The notes below the pieces were generated by a model. The model did no database searches, had not been told where the DNA came from, and saw nothing but the letters and a program-made list of their open reading frames with translations. A program made the translations under genes and the position numbers. From Brevibacillus fluminis (GTDB lineage: Bacteria; Bacillota; Bacilli; Brevibacillales; Brevibacillaceae), in NCBI RefSeq assembly GCF_003710825.1, contig NZ_RHHQ01000013.1, positions 62,001 to 126,000 of the forward strand: a stretch of 64,000 nt of DNA, read 5' to 3'. Below are positions 40,725-49,040 of this stretch, in pieces. Each line of letters begins with the position of its first letter. Within the stretch, counting starts at the first letter, position 1.

Positions 40725-41885
40725 TCACTTCATCACCAAATATTGTTCCAGGTCAAGCTGCAGTAAATGTTCGTTCTCTTTCAACGAAGGGCTTTGGTAA
40801 AACACGACCGAGAAAGTCGGATACTCTTCATACGGAATCAGGCGATAGTCCAGCAGATTGGAGAAATTTTTCTCGAACTTGCGGTCATGAACCGATTCGA
40901 TCGATTTGCCTTCAATGCTGAGCGGCAATTCCGCGCAGAGAAAGCTGAAAATCGAGTCATCCATCGATTTGATGATGGCTGGCCAGTTAGGCTTTTTCTG
41001 TTCGAAGAAAAACTCGTACACGTTGACCCCGCATGCATGTGCCCCCAGATCAGTCGTGCACAGTCCCGCAAACCGGAGCGGGTTTACTTCGATCGGGATC
41101 AGCTGTCCGTTTTTCGAGATGCGAACTTCAAAGTGCATCGGGAAGTTTTTAAGCGGCAGCTCTTCCCCCATGCTCCGCATGAATGCTTCCACTTTGTCCA
41201 GCGCCTCTGTCAAAACGCTTTTCCCCGTGTAGTAAATGCGGTCCGACGTATCCGCTTCGTGTGCGAACATCCGCTTGAACACATTGAGGACGACTGGCTC
41301 CCCCGCCTCGTTGTAATACGCGTCGATCGCATATTCTTCACCTTGAATCCATTCTTCCAAAATGAAGCTGTTGGCGCTCACGACCGCTTCCGGATAGATT
41401 TCCTTCGCCGCTCTCATGTCCTGCTTCAGCTGTGCCAGCATTGTTTTCCATTCTGCTGGTCCCTCGACGAGATACACCCCTACGCTGCGGAAACCGCGTG
41501 CAGGCTTGATTACCAACGGGAAAGTCAGCGATTCGACCGGCAGGCTGAAAATCTCTTCATAGGTGCACTCCCGGAAGAAAAATGACGGGAACAGCTTTTG
41601 CAGCTGCTGGCGAAATCTCACCTTGTTTTTAAACAAGTCGATCAGCTTGATAATCGAAGTTTCTTTCAAGTATGGATATATGGACGCAACCGAATATTCC
41701 GAGTTGCACAGGATAGCCACATTCGGATCTCGCAATTGCTCAATCACTTCTTGCTCCGTCAGAAACGTGATCGATTTGTCCAGCGGAATGCGAATCTCAC
41801 CGGATTTTACCGCAGGGATATTCAGGTTGATCAACGTCTGCGACAGCAGTTGCGATACATAAGGTTTGTCCAAAATCATCATCAT
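40725..41885 (-). CDS. ATP-grasp enzyme of unknown specificity, coupled to a chemoreceptor
   Basis: A 386-aa soluble protein of the ATP-grasp superfamily. FPLVIKPARGFRSVGVYLV (about 123-141) is the lysine and glycine-rich loop. SFILEEWIQGEEYAIDAYY is the second ATP-binding strand, and PIEVNPLRFAGLCTTDLGAH carries the metal-binding Glu and Asn. The family ligates a carboxylate to an amine or thiol; no substrate motif is evident. Its ATG overlaps the chemoreceptor stop (ATGATG), so the two are translated together and share the c-di-GMP riboswitch. Confidence 0.85.
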   Translation of the reverse strand: MMMILDKPYVSQLLSQTLINLNIPAVKSGEIRIPLDKSITFLTEQEVIEQLRDPNVAILCNSEYSVASIYPYLKETSIIKLIDLFKNKVRFRQQLQKLFPSFFFRECTYEEIFSLPVESLTFPLVIKPARGFRSVGVYLVEGPAEWKTMLAQLKQDMRAAKEIYPEAVVSANSFILEEWIQGEEYAIDAYYNEAGEPVVLNVFKRMFAHEADTSDRIYYTGKSVLTEALDKVEAFMRSMGEELPLKNFPMHFEVRISKNGQLIPIEVNPLRFAGLCTTDLGAHACGVNVYEFFFEQKKPNWPAIIKSMDDSIFSFLCAELPLSIEGKSIESVHDRKFEKNFSNLLDYRLIPYEEYPTFSVVFYQSPSLKENEHLLQLDLEQYLVMK

Positions 41886-44107
41886 TGCTTTTCATCCTCC
41901 TCGACGCGTACATCGTCGCTGATTACGAACATCTCAACCAAACCATTCAGATTCTCGGAAGTTTGTTTCATTTCGACCGCGATCTGATTGATTTCCAGCT
42001 GGATATCAGCTTGATTTTTCAGGTTTTCATTGATCGTGATGAGCGCCGTGGTCATTTCCGAGATACTTTCGGATACTTGGCCGAGATTTTGCGATGATGC
42101 GTCTGTTCCGTCTGCTTGGGCATCAACATTCATTTCAAACGTCTTGATCTGTTCCGACGAACTTTCAATCGAAGATTTAATCTCCGACATGTGCTCGATC
42201 AACGACATGACGTTTTGTTTTTCCACCAAAATAATATCGCCTTGATTGTTCAGCGTTTTGATCGTCTCCGTCAGGGAGTTTTGCAATTCGCCGATAATGC
42301 CGTAAATGTTGTCAGAGCTCCGCTTGGATTCCTCTGCCAATTTGCGCACTTCCTCTGCGACGACGGAGAACCCTTTGCCAGCTTCCCCAGCTCGTGCAGC
42401 TTCGATCGAAGCATTCAGCGCCAGCAAATTCGTCTGCGTGCTGATGCCTGTCATGGTGGTCACAATGTCGCTGATGCGGCCCATGCTCTCTTCGAGCTGC
42501 TTGACGATACCCACCGACTTGTTCACTTCCAACTCGATGTTCTCCATGCCATGTAGAGCCCGATTGGCAACCGTCTCGGAATTCGCCGACAAGGTGCTAA
42601 TCTGGGTGATTTCTGTAACCAAGTTGCCCAATGTAGACAAGTTGTCGCGAGTTGTCGCTGCAATCTCTTCCACCGCTGCGCTCAACTCTTGTGCCACGGC
42701 CGAAATGTTGGTGGATTCGCTGCTCAGCTCGGCGCTCTTCTGATTGATGCCCTCGATGTAATCCGTGCTGATCTCCATGTTCTTTTCCAAATGATTGGAA
42801 TGGTTGACCACAAAGAACGCGGATTTTTTGATATCGCCTATCATCTTCTCCAGCTTGTTCAAATACTCGTTAAACGCATCGGCCAGTTGGCGAATTTCAT
42901 CGGAACCGGATATCTTGATCCGTCCGGTCAAATCCCCTCCGCCGGACGCGATCGCTACCAGGCGGTCACGCACGACGGTCAATGCGGTCAGACGTTTGGA
43001 CAGGTAGGCAAAGATGACGATCATCCCGACGATCAGAACGGCAATAAGCGCGCTAACAAGGATCATTTGCTGATTGGAGATTTTTTGCACGCTGCTAAGC
43101 GGCATTTCCAGGAACAGATACCAACCCGTAATTTTGATCGGGCTCGCGAAGATGATTTTGTCATTGGCGATCAGTTCATCTGAATCTTTATTCGTGCTGA
43201 CAACATTTTGCATCCAGCCTTTGATGTCTGCATCGGGAATCTCAGTGTCGATCGTGTCCGGTTTGGTTTTGTCCTCAGTCTTTTTGGTAGCTGCGCCTGT
43301 CAGCACGTTTTGGAACGAGTCGACGACCATCGCGTGCGTACCGTCTTCCGAGGCAAACGAATTCGCGATCGCCTCCACGCTCTGCAACGTTACGTCAATC
43401 GAAAACACGCCCTGGAACTGGTCATGAACATAAACTGGATTGGATACTGTAACCATCATCCCTGTTCCCAGGTCATCCTTGTACGGCTTGGTCCACACGA
43501 GCTCCCGATTCGGGTTTTTCTCTGGTGAGGCGATGGTGAAAAACTCGCCGCCCATCGATTTTTCCGTTGTATATTTCCCTTCCTTGTTTGCTACGAAAGG
43601 ATAGATTTTCTGGAATTTATTCGTTGAGGTGAAGTAGTACCATTGCGATTCTGGAATGGTTTTTTTGATTGTTGCAAAAAGCCCATCATAGCTTTCCGCC
43701 GCCATGATCGCCCGTTTTTCCGCGACCGTGCGAGCACCTTTCTCGATGCGCGCATTCCCGATATCCGCTTTGGTTTTTTCCACATATTGATCCAAGGAAT
43801 ACAAACCATTGTCCATGAGATACTTCTGGTCGAACATTTGGTTGATTGTTTCATCTGGGTATGTAGCCAGTTCGTCCATTTTCTTCTCATATGCCGCGTT
43901 GGCGAGCTTGCTCACCAATTCGATTTTGTTAAACTCCTCTTGCACCAGCTCGATATTGCTGTCGATCAGCCGCTTCGTTTTGTTGATTTCCTCTTGCTGA
44001 ATTTTTCCTTTCGTATAGAAAGTAGCAAAACCGGATAACCCTATTTGGAATACCAAAATGATGACAAATAAGAGAAGCATTCTGATCTTTAAACTCTTCA
44101 GGCCCAT
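41882..44107 (-). CDS. Methyl-accepting chemotaxis protein with dCache sensor
   Basis: A 741-aa transmembrane receptor. TM1 is at residues 9-30, an extracellular region of about 320 residues is of dCache type (WYYFTSTNKFQKIYPFV; WTKPYKDDLGTGMMVTVSNPV), and TM2 is near 350-372. A HAMP region follows, then a signalling domain with the hairpin tip GISTQTNLLALNASIEAARAGE. It should feed CheA/CheW. GGGAGG precedes the ATG. A c-di-GMP-I riboswitch and terminator lie in its leader, and an ATP-grasp gene overlaps its 3' end. The ligand is unknown. Confidence 0.95.
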   Translation of the reverse strand: MGLKSLKIRMLLLFVIILVFQIGLSGFATFYTKGKIQQEEINKTKRLIDSNIELVQEEFNKIELVSKLANAAYEKKMDELATYPDETINQMFDQKYLMDNGLYSLDQYVEKTKADIGNARIEKGARTVAEKRAIMAAESYDGLFATIKKTIPESQWYYFTSTNKFQKIYPFVANKEGKYTTEKSMGGEFFTIASPEKNPNRELVWTKPYKDDLGTGMMVTVSNPVYVHDQFQGVFSIDVTLQSVEAIANSFASEDGTHAMVVDSFQNVLTGAATKKTEDKTKPDTIDTEIPDADIKGWMQNVVSTNKDSDELIANDKIIFASPIKITGWYLFLEMPLSSVQKISNQQMILVSALIAVLIVGMIVIFAYLSKRLTALTVVRDRLVAIASGGGDLTGRIKISGSDEIRQLADAFNEYLNKLEKMIGDIKKSAFFVVNHSNHLEKNMEISTDYIEGINQKSAELSSESTNISAVAQELSAAVEEIAATTRDNLSTLGNLVTEITQISTLSANSETVANRALHGMENIELEVNKSVGIVKQLEESMGRISDIVTTMTGISTQTNLLALNASIEAARAGEAGKGFSVVAEEVRKLAEESKRSSDNIYGIIGELQNSLTETIKTLNNQGDIILVEKQNVMSLIEHMSEIKSSIESSSEQIKTFEMNVDAQADGTDASSQNLGQVSESISEMTTALITINENLKNQADIQLEINQIAVEMKQTSENLNGLVEMFVISDDVRVEEDEKQ

Positions 44108-44204
44108 CTCGTCCTCCCACTGCTATCTCTATGTAGCGAATGTTGCTGCATGTTGACCATCCTTTACTGCTTCATATCCTCCTGTTCTTTCTGTCATGAA
44201 AACA

Positions 44205-44240
44205 ATAAAAAAACTATTTGGCAGCCCGAATAGTCTTTTT
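44205..44240 (-). terminator. Terminator of the c-di-GMP riboswitch
   Basis: ACTATT (minus strand, 44229-44234) pairs with AATAGT (44213-44218), followed by TTTTTTTATTG. The loop repeats the aptamer's GGGCTGCC segment. Confidence 0.75.
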
Positions 44241-44257
44241 GAATCAAACTTATACTG

Positions 44258-44340
44258 ATTCGGCAGCCCGGCGATCATAGTACACGACCTTAGACCCGTA
44301 GCTTTGCGTCCTTACCTTTCGATAAGTTTGCCATTTTCGA
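44258..44340 (-). ncRNA. Cyclic di-GMP-I (GEMM) riboswitch
   Basis: On the minus strand: GGCAAAC, GAAAGG, GGACGCAAAGC, GGGTCTAAGG, ATGATCGCCGGGCTGCC in the order and spacing of the GEMM-I consensus, including the tetraloop GAAA and the receptor. It lies 150 bp upstream of the chemoreceptor start, with a terminator between. Confidence 0.93.
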
Positions 44341-44383
44341 ATTCCAATGAAATGTAGAATTTTGTATTATTTTGTCATAATTT

Positions 44384-44412
44384 AGCATAAATGATGTTTT
44401 CCCGTTTGTCAA
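44384..44412 (-). promoter_or_regulatory. Promoter of the riboswitch-chemoreceptor-ATP-grasp unit
   Basis: TTGACA (44407-44412), 17-bp spacer, TATGCT (44384-44389) on the minus strand. Confidence 0.75.
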
Positions 44413-44796
44413 TCGTACCAAAATTAGAGCAAAAGGCAAGTTTTCCAATTATTTCGATTCATTTTCATACAAAAAAACCAAGCCCTCCCATTCCCTCATA
44501 CGCTTTGCACAGGCCGTTTTGTTCACTTCATAAGTCAAAAGATATGTACAAAGCTTCATACAAAAGTCTTACACTTTCATCCTGCTTCCTGCTGCAAAAC
44601 AAACAAATAGCCATTCGCTTTTCGCGAATGGCTATCAAAAAAATGGGGGTAGTTTCGTTCCGTTCATCGTTACAGACGGGGCCTTCGCCATAAAGGTTGC
44701 AAACCGCTGCAAAAATATCTTGTTGTCGGTATTGCGCCTTGCCCGGATCCGTTTGAAATCGGCTACCGGAATGAGGTACATTACAGTATAGAGGAT
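44413..44796. other. 384-bp region with no supported gene
   Basis: Between the chemoreceptor promoter and marR. The only clear structure is the perfect stem ATAGCCATTCGC / GCGAATGGCTAT (44607-44635), A/T-rich on both sides, possibly an orphan terminator. Frames here lack ribosome sites and coding character. Confidence 0.5.
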
Positions 44797-44820
44797 GTGC
44801 ATGCGAAGGGAGAATATGGA

Positions 44821-45255
44821 GTGAGCGAAGACAAAAATGCAATTGGCGTGATCGAATACGAGGTGTCCCTTCTAGTGCGGCGCTCCATCTCGATCAGTAA
44901 CTCTGAAAAACGGATTGGCAATCTGGAGCGTTCCGCCTATCTCTTATTGCGCCAGTTGGATGAATCAGGCCCCGTCGGCGTGAAAGCATTGGCCGATGAG
45001 TTCCGCCTCGACATATCTACTGTAAGCAGGCAGACAGCCGGGCTCGAGGCAAAAGGGCTGGTCAAGCGCATTCCCGATCCTGTAGACGGACGAGCCAGCT
45101 CGTTTGTGTTGACGGAAGAAGGAAAGCGTCAATTGGAAGAAACCAAGCAAGCTCGGGTTGAGCGTTACGACTTGTGGTTGAAGGATTGGACTGAGGAAGA
45201 ACGCAAGCTATTCGGTGAACTGCTCACGCGCGCAAACCGGACTTTTCTCGATTAG
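44821..45255 (+). CDS. MarR-family transcriptional regulator
   Basis: A 144-aa winged-helix repressor. SAYLLLRQL and DESGPVGVKALADEF precede the recognition helix LDISTVSRQTAGLEAKGLVKR, followed by the wing DPVDGRASSFVLTEEGK. The start chosen is GTG 44821 with GGGAG 8 bases upstream; GTG 44797 (eight codons longer) is possible. It stands alone, convergent with the hydroxyacyl-CoA dehydrogenase gene, so its targets are not evident. Confidence 0.88.
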   Translation: MSEDKNAIGVIEYEVSLLVRRSISISNSEKRIGNLERSAYLLLRQLDESGPVGVKALADEFRLDISTVSRQTAGLEAKGLVKRIPDPVDGRASSFVLTEEGKRQLEETKQARVERYDLWLKDWTEEERKLFGELLTRANRTFLD

Positions 45256-45275
45256 CCTTGTCGACATTTTCATAT

Positions 45276-45330
45276 AAAAACGCCGCCCTCTCTTCCTCTC
45301 TTCCAGGAAAGCAGGCGGCTTTTGTCTTTT
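45276..45330. terminator. Bidirectional terminator, marR / hydroxyacyl-CoA dehydrogenase
   Basis: AAAACGCCGCC...GGCGGCTTTTGTCTTTT across a 25-base loop. Confidence 0.7.
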
Positions 45331-45336
45331 ACTCGA

Positions 45337-46293
45337 TCAATGTCCTGCCGTTTCATTTTGCTTGCTATGCAGCAAGCTTAAGAAACGTTGGTCGCGCAGC
45401 TCAATGGCCGCAGCCACCGTTTCCGGCGTATGGGCGTAAATCCCGCTGCCGGTCTTCACCCCTAGCTCTCCTCGCTCTACCAGTTGGTTGATCATCGCTG
45501 GCGCTTGCGTTGCATTGCAAAGCTCCGGCGCCACATTGTTCATCGCGCTTTGCCACGTATCCAACCCGCCGAAATCGAGCGTTTCAAACGGTCCGATGAA
45601 TGCCCAGCGGAACCCAGGACCCGCTTTCATTGCCGCATCGATCTGGGCAGCGCCTGCCACCCCCTCTTCAAGCAGGTGAAAGGCTTCCCGTACGACTGCC
45701 GCCTGTAGCCGATTGGCGATGAATCCTGCAATCTCTTTCTGCAGCAGCACCGGTACCTTGCCGATCCGCTTCATCGTCTCGAGCGTGAGCTCCACGACGG
45801 AAGTCGCCGTCTTTTCATGCTTGACCACTTCCACCAGCGGCACCAAATACGCTGGATTGAAATAATGCGTGATAATCATCCGCTCCGGGTATTTCGCATA
45901 GCGGGCAAGCTGTGTAATCGGAATCGTCGATGTGTTGGACGCCACAACCGTATCCTCACGTGCCAGCTCCTCGATCTGCCGGTAAATCTCCCATTTCAGC
46001 TCAACCTTTTCCGGAATCGCCTCAGTGATAAAATCGGCGTCCGCTACCGCCTCTGCAAGCGAGATGGTCAAGCGGATATTGCCCAATGCCTGCTCTTTTT
46101 GTTCCGCGCTGATCATCCCGTGGGTGACGAACAGCGAAAGGCTTGCCTCAATGGCTTCCTTTGCCTTTTGCAGCATATGCTCATGAATGTCGTACAGGCG
46201 AACGGAAAATCCGGCAGCAGCGAAGATTTGAGCGATGCCGTGCCCCATGATGCCTGCTCCGATAACGGCTACTTGTTTGATTTCCTTCATCAT
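45337..46293 (-). CDS. 3-hydroxyacyl-CoA (3-hydroxybutyryl-CoA) dehydrogenase
   Basis: A 318-aa NAD-dependent oxidoreductase. The N-terminus has AVIGAGIMGHGIAQIFA; EAIPEKVELKWEIY, SNTSTIPITQLA and THYFNPAYLVPLVEVV carry the catalytic Ser/His region; the C-terminal domain has FIANRLQAA and GPGFRWAFIGPFETLDFGGLD. This last form (GLDT, not the butyryl type) is common in enzymes annotated as 3-hydroxyacyl-CoA or carnitine dehydrogenase. GAAGGGA precedes the ATG pair at 46293/46290. It is not linked to fadNAE and has no FadR box in view. Confidence 0.85.
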   Translation of the reverse strand: MMKEIKQVAVIGAGIMGHGIAQIFAAAGFSVRLYDIHEHMLQKAKEAIEASLSLFVTHGMISAEQKEQALGNIRLTISLAEAVADADFITEAIPEKVELKWEIYRQIEELAREDTVVASNTSTIPITQLARYAKYPERMIITHYFNPAYLVPLVEVVKHEKTATSVVELTLETMKRIGKVPVLLQKEIAGFIANRLQAAVVREAFHLLEEGVAGAAQIDAAMKAGPGFRWAFIGPFETLDFGGLDTWQSAMNNVAPELCNATQAPAMINQLVERGELGVKTGSGIYAHTPETVAAAIELRDQRFLSLLHSKQNETAGH

Positions 46294-46399
46294 CAACGTT
46301 CCCTTCTCTTGGCACTGGTTGCCTATCATTCGTTTCATGATAGCATGGCAAAATTACAAAATCGCATGAAGACGGGTCGCGGCTAAGCCCGTGATGTAA

Positions 46400-46443
46400 A
46401 AAAAAGACCGAGGAGGCATACATGGCAATGCCCTCGGTCTTTT
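46400..46443 (-). terminator. pyrD terminator
   Basis: Minus strand: AAAAGACCGAGG.. loop ..CCTCGGTCTTTTTTTTAC, with an inner GCAT/ATGC pairing. Confidence 0.85.
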
Positions 46444-46454
46444 CCTCTTTCTCA

Positions 46455-47543
46455 TTACTTTGCGTCGACACCCACCGCTTGCTGGATGTGGGTGAAGCCA
46501 TCGCGTGCCAGCAGCTGAAGCAGGCGCTGATTAATCTGTTTGGCGATGCCAGGTCCTTGGTATGCCATCCCGGTATACACCTGGATCAGGCTGGCCCCCG
46601 CCCTAATTTTGGCATACGCGTCATCTCCCGTGAATATCCCGCCCACGCCGATGATCGGTACTTCCTTGCCCACGGTTTGGTAAATTTCCTTTACCCAGGC
46701 TGTCGACCGCTCCGTCAGCGGCTTTCCGCTCAAGCCGCCTGCTTGTCCCGCATGCTCATGGTTTTTCACCGGATCGCGGGAGAGGGTCGTGTTGGTGGCG
46801 ATGATGCCAGCCGCCCCTTCCTCTACTGCCGCTTTGACCACGTCATGCATCTGTTCGGAAGCCATATCCGGCGCTACCTTGAGCAAAATCGGCTTTGCGG
46901 CAGCCCCGTTTGCTTCCAGCTCCTGCGCTTTGGCTTTGATCGCGCGCAGCAATTGACGCAGGCTTTCCGTTTCCTGCAGATCACGGAGGTTCGGCGTGTT
47001 CGGCGAGCTGATGTTGATGACGAAATAATGACCGTAGCTGTACAGCGCTTCCAGACACTTTTGGTAATCGCTCGCCGCCTCTTCATTCGGTGTCACTTTG
47101 TTTTTTCCGATATTGATCCCGACCGGAATGCCCGCTTCTTGATAACTGCGGAGATGACCTGCTGCTGCCCCCATCCCGTGGTTATTGAAGCCCATCCGGT
47201 TGATGATCGCTTGATGCTCCGGAAGCCGGAACAAGCGCGGCTTGTCGTTGCCGCTTTGCGGGAGCGGTGTGATCGTCCCGACCTCTACACAGCCGAAGCC
47301 GAGTGCAGCAAACCCTCGATAAATCTCCGCATTTTTATCAAACCCGGCCGCCAAGCCTACTGGGTTGGGAAATGTGAGTCCCCACAGCTTCACTTGCAGC
47401 CGTTCATCCTGAAAATCATACATGGCCCGCAGCACCGATTTGCCGCCTGGCATACGCTCGGCCAGGCGCAATGCTTCTACCGTTCGTTCATGCGTTGTTT
47501 CGGGGTCTATTGCAAATAGCAGGGGTCTTACCAGTTGGTACAC
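46455..47543 (-). CDS. pyrD: Dihydroorotate dehydrogenase, class 2 (quinone-dependent)
   Basis: Membrane-associated oxidation of dihydroorotate to orotate with quinone as acceptor. The 362-aa protein begins with the class 2 helix (YQLVRPLLFAIDPETTHERT). It has GFDKNAEI, NRMGFNNHG, INISSPNTPNLRDLQ with the catalytic Ser, and the C-terminal GVGGIFTGDDAYAKIRAGASLIQVYTG FMN site. GTG 47543 is preferred: GAGGAG is 8 bases upstream and it gives the standard N-terminus; the frame extends 17 codons further. A class 2 enzyme away from the pyr operon is unusual for Bacillus, which has the class 1B enzyme. Confidence 0.92.
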   Translation of the reverse strand: MYQLVRPLLFAIDPETTHERTVEALRLAERMPGGKSVLRAMYDFQDERLQVKLWGLTFPNPVGLAAGFDKNAEIYRGFAALGFGCVEVGTITPLPQSGNDKPRLFRLPEHQAIINRMGFNNHGMGAAAGHLRSYQEAGIPVGINIGKNKVTPNEEAASDYQKCLEALYSYGHYFVINISSPNTPNLRDLQETESLRQLLRAIKAKAQELEANGAAAKPILLKVAPDMASEQMHDVVKAAVEEGAAGIIATNTTLSRDPVKNHEHAGQAGGLSGKPLTERSTAWVKEIYQTVGKEVPIIGVGGIFTGDDAYAKIRAGASLIQVYTGMAYQGPGIAKQINQRLLQLLARDGFTHIQQAVGVDAK

Positions 47544-47703
47544 CTTGTCCACTCCTCGGCTCATTTTGTCTGCCTTAGAGCATACCACATCCACTCCAAA
47601 AACGCATTGCTAAATCATTCGGGTATACATGGTTTTTCGGTGGCCACATGGCGAAAATGTTCGGGTTTGTCCAGAGTCAGCGGACTCACCTCCATTCTAA
47701 ACG

Positions 47704-47742
47704 AAACAGGAGAAGGCTTTACGCCTCCTCCTGTAACATTTA
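47704..47742 (-). terminator. Probable ald terminator
   Basis: ACAGGAG..GGC-ttta-GCC.CCTCCTGT hairpin 10 bp after the ald stop; only a weak T run follows. Confidence 0.5.
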
Positions 47743-47752
47743 TTGACAATGT

Positions 47753-48877
47753 TTAGTTTTTCACCAAAACGAGTTCATTGATTGAGTGGTGTGGCAGGTT
47801 GTGCGCATCAGCTACACCTTTGTAGGTGATTTTGCCGTCGATCACGTTCACGCCGCGCGCCAGCGCTTTGTTCGAGGTGATCGCTTCCGCATAGCCTTTG
47901 TTGGCGATTTGCAGCGCGTATGGAACTGTCACGTTGGTCAGTGCCAGTGTGGATGTGCGTGCTACTGCACCAGGCATGTTGGCTACGGAATAGTGGATAA
48001 CACCAAAGCGCTCATATGTTGGGTTATCGTGTGTGGAAATACGGTCAACCGTTTCGATGGAACCGCCTTGGTCGATCGCTACGTCAACGATAACGGAGCC
48101 AGGAGCCATTTCCTTCACCATGTCTTCTGTTACCAAGCGAGGAGCGCGTGCGCCTGGAATCAATACCGCGCCTACGAGCAGGTCTGCTTTTTTCACAGCA
48201 TTTGCAATGTTGAAGCTGTTGGACATCAAGGTTTGTACTTGACCTTGGAACATGTCATCCAACTGACGCAGACGGTCTGCACTGATGTCGAGGATCGTTA
48301 CGTTCGCACCGAGGCCAAGCGCCATTTTCGCTGCGTTCGTACCAACGATACCGCCGCCCACGATGACGACCTCACCTTTTGGTACGCCTGGTACGCCAGC
48401 CAGCAGCACGCCTTTGCCGCCATATGGTTTTTCCAGGAACTGCGCGCCGATTTGTACGGACATGCGGCCCGCTACTTCGCTCATTGGGGTCAACAGCGGC
48501 AAGGAACCGTTGTCGAGCTGGATGGTTTCGTAAGCAATCGCCACGACTTTTTTCTCCATCAAAGCACGAGTCAATTCAGGTTCTGGAGCCAGGTGCAGAT
48601 ATGTGAACAGGATCAAGCCTTCGCGGAAAAACTCATACTCAGGCGCCAAAGGTTCTTTTACTTTCATTACCATGTCTGCGGACCATGCTTCAGCTGCGGT
48701 CGCTACGATTTGAGCGCCAACTGCTGCGTAGTTTTCGTCTGTGAAACCGCTTCCCAGTCCGGCATTAGTTTCGACCAAGACTTTGTGTCCGTTTTGCACC
48801 AATGCGGTAACGCCTGCTGGAGTAATCGCTACGCGATTTTCGTTGTTTTTAATCTCTTTGGGAATACCTACAATCAT
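47753..48877 (-). CDS. ald: Alanine dehydrogenase
   Basis: Reversible NAD-dependent deamination of L-alanine to pyruvate; in Bacillus it supports alanine catabolism and sporulation. The 374-aa protein begins MIVGIPKEIKNNENRVAITPAG, has VMKVKEP with the pyruvate-binding Lys, YLHLAPEPELT, and the NAD motif VIVGGGIVGTNAA near residue 171. GGGAGG precedes the ATG. The adeR-type regulator lies 164 bp upstream on the same strand, with an inverted repeat between. Confidence 0.96.
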   Translation of the reverse strand: MIVGIPKEIKNNENRVAITPAGVTALVQNGHKVLVETNAGLGSGFTDENYAAVGAQIVATAAEAWSADMVMKVKEPLAPEYEFFREGLILFTYLHLAPEPELTRALMEKKVVAIAYETIQLDNGSLPLLTPMSEVAGRMSVQIGAQFLEKPYGGKGVLLAGVPGVPKGEVVIVGGGIVGTNAAKMALGLGANVTILDISADRLRQLDDMFQGQVQTLMSNSFNIANAVKKADLLVGAVLIPGARAPRLVTEDMVKEMAPGSVIVDVAIDQGGSIETVDRISTHDNPTYERFGVIHYSVANMPGAVARTSTLALTNVTVPYALQIANKGYAEAITSNKALARGVNVIDGKITYKGVADAHNLPHHSINELVLVKN

Positions 48878-48990
48878 GATAAAAGCCTCCCTTTATGGCA
48901 ACGTTAATTGTTCGGTTCTAACTCATATCTTCATTGTACAGTCTTTTCCCCAGATTCTCTTTGGCGATTCTCTTGATCTTACCAGCAAGC

Positions 48991-49012
48991 TGTTTGTGGA
49001 TTTTCACAAACA
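48991..49012. promoter_or_regulatory. Candidate AdeR operator upstream of ald
   Basis: TGTTTGTG-N6-CACAAACA is a perfect 8-bp inverted repeat. A TACAAT -10 (48933-48938) without a good -35 lies downstream, as expected for an activator-dependent ald promoter. Confidence 0.55.
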
Positions 49013-49040
49013 CAGTCCGCGACACGGCGTCAGACGCCCT

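Noticed and set aside
44528..44842. Minus-strand frame of 104 codons upstream of the chemoreceptor
   Set aside because: No ribosome site; contains the hairpin at 44607-44635 and lies across the marR promoter region.
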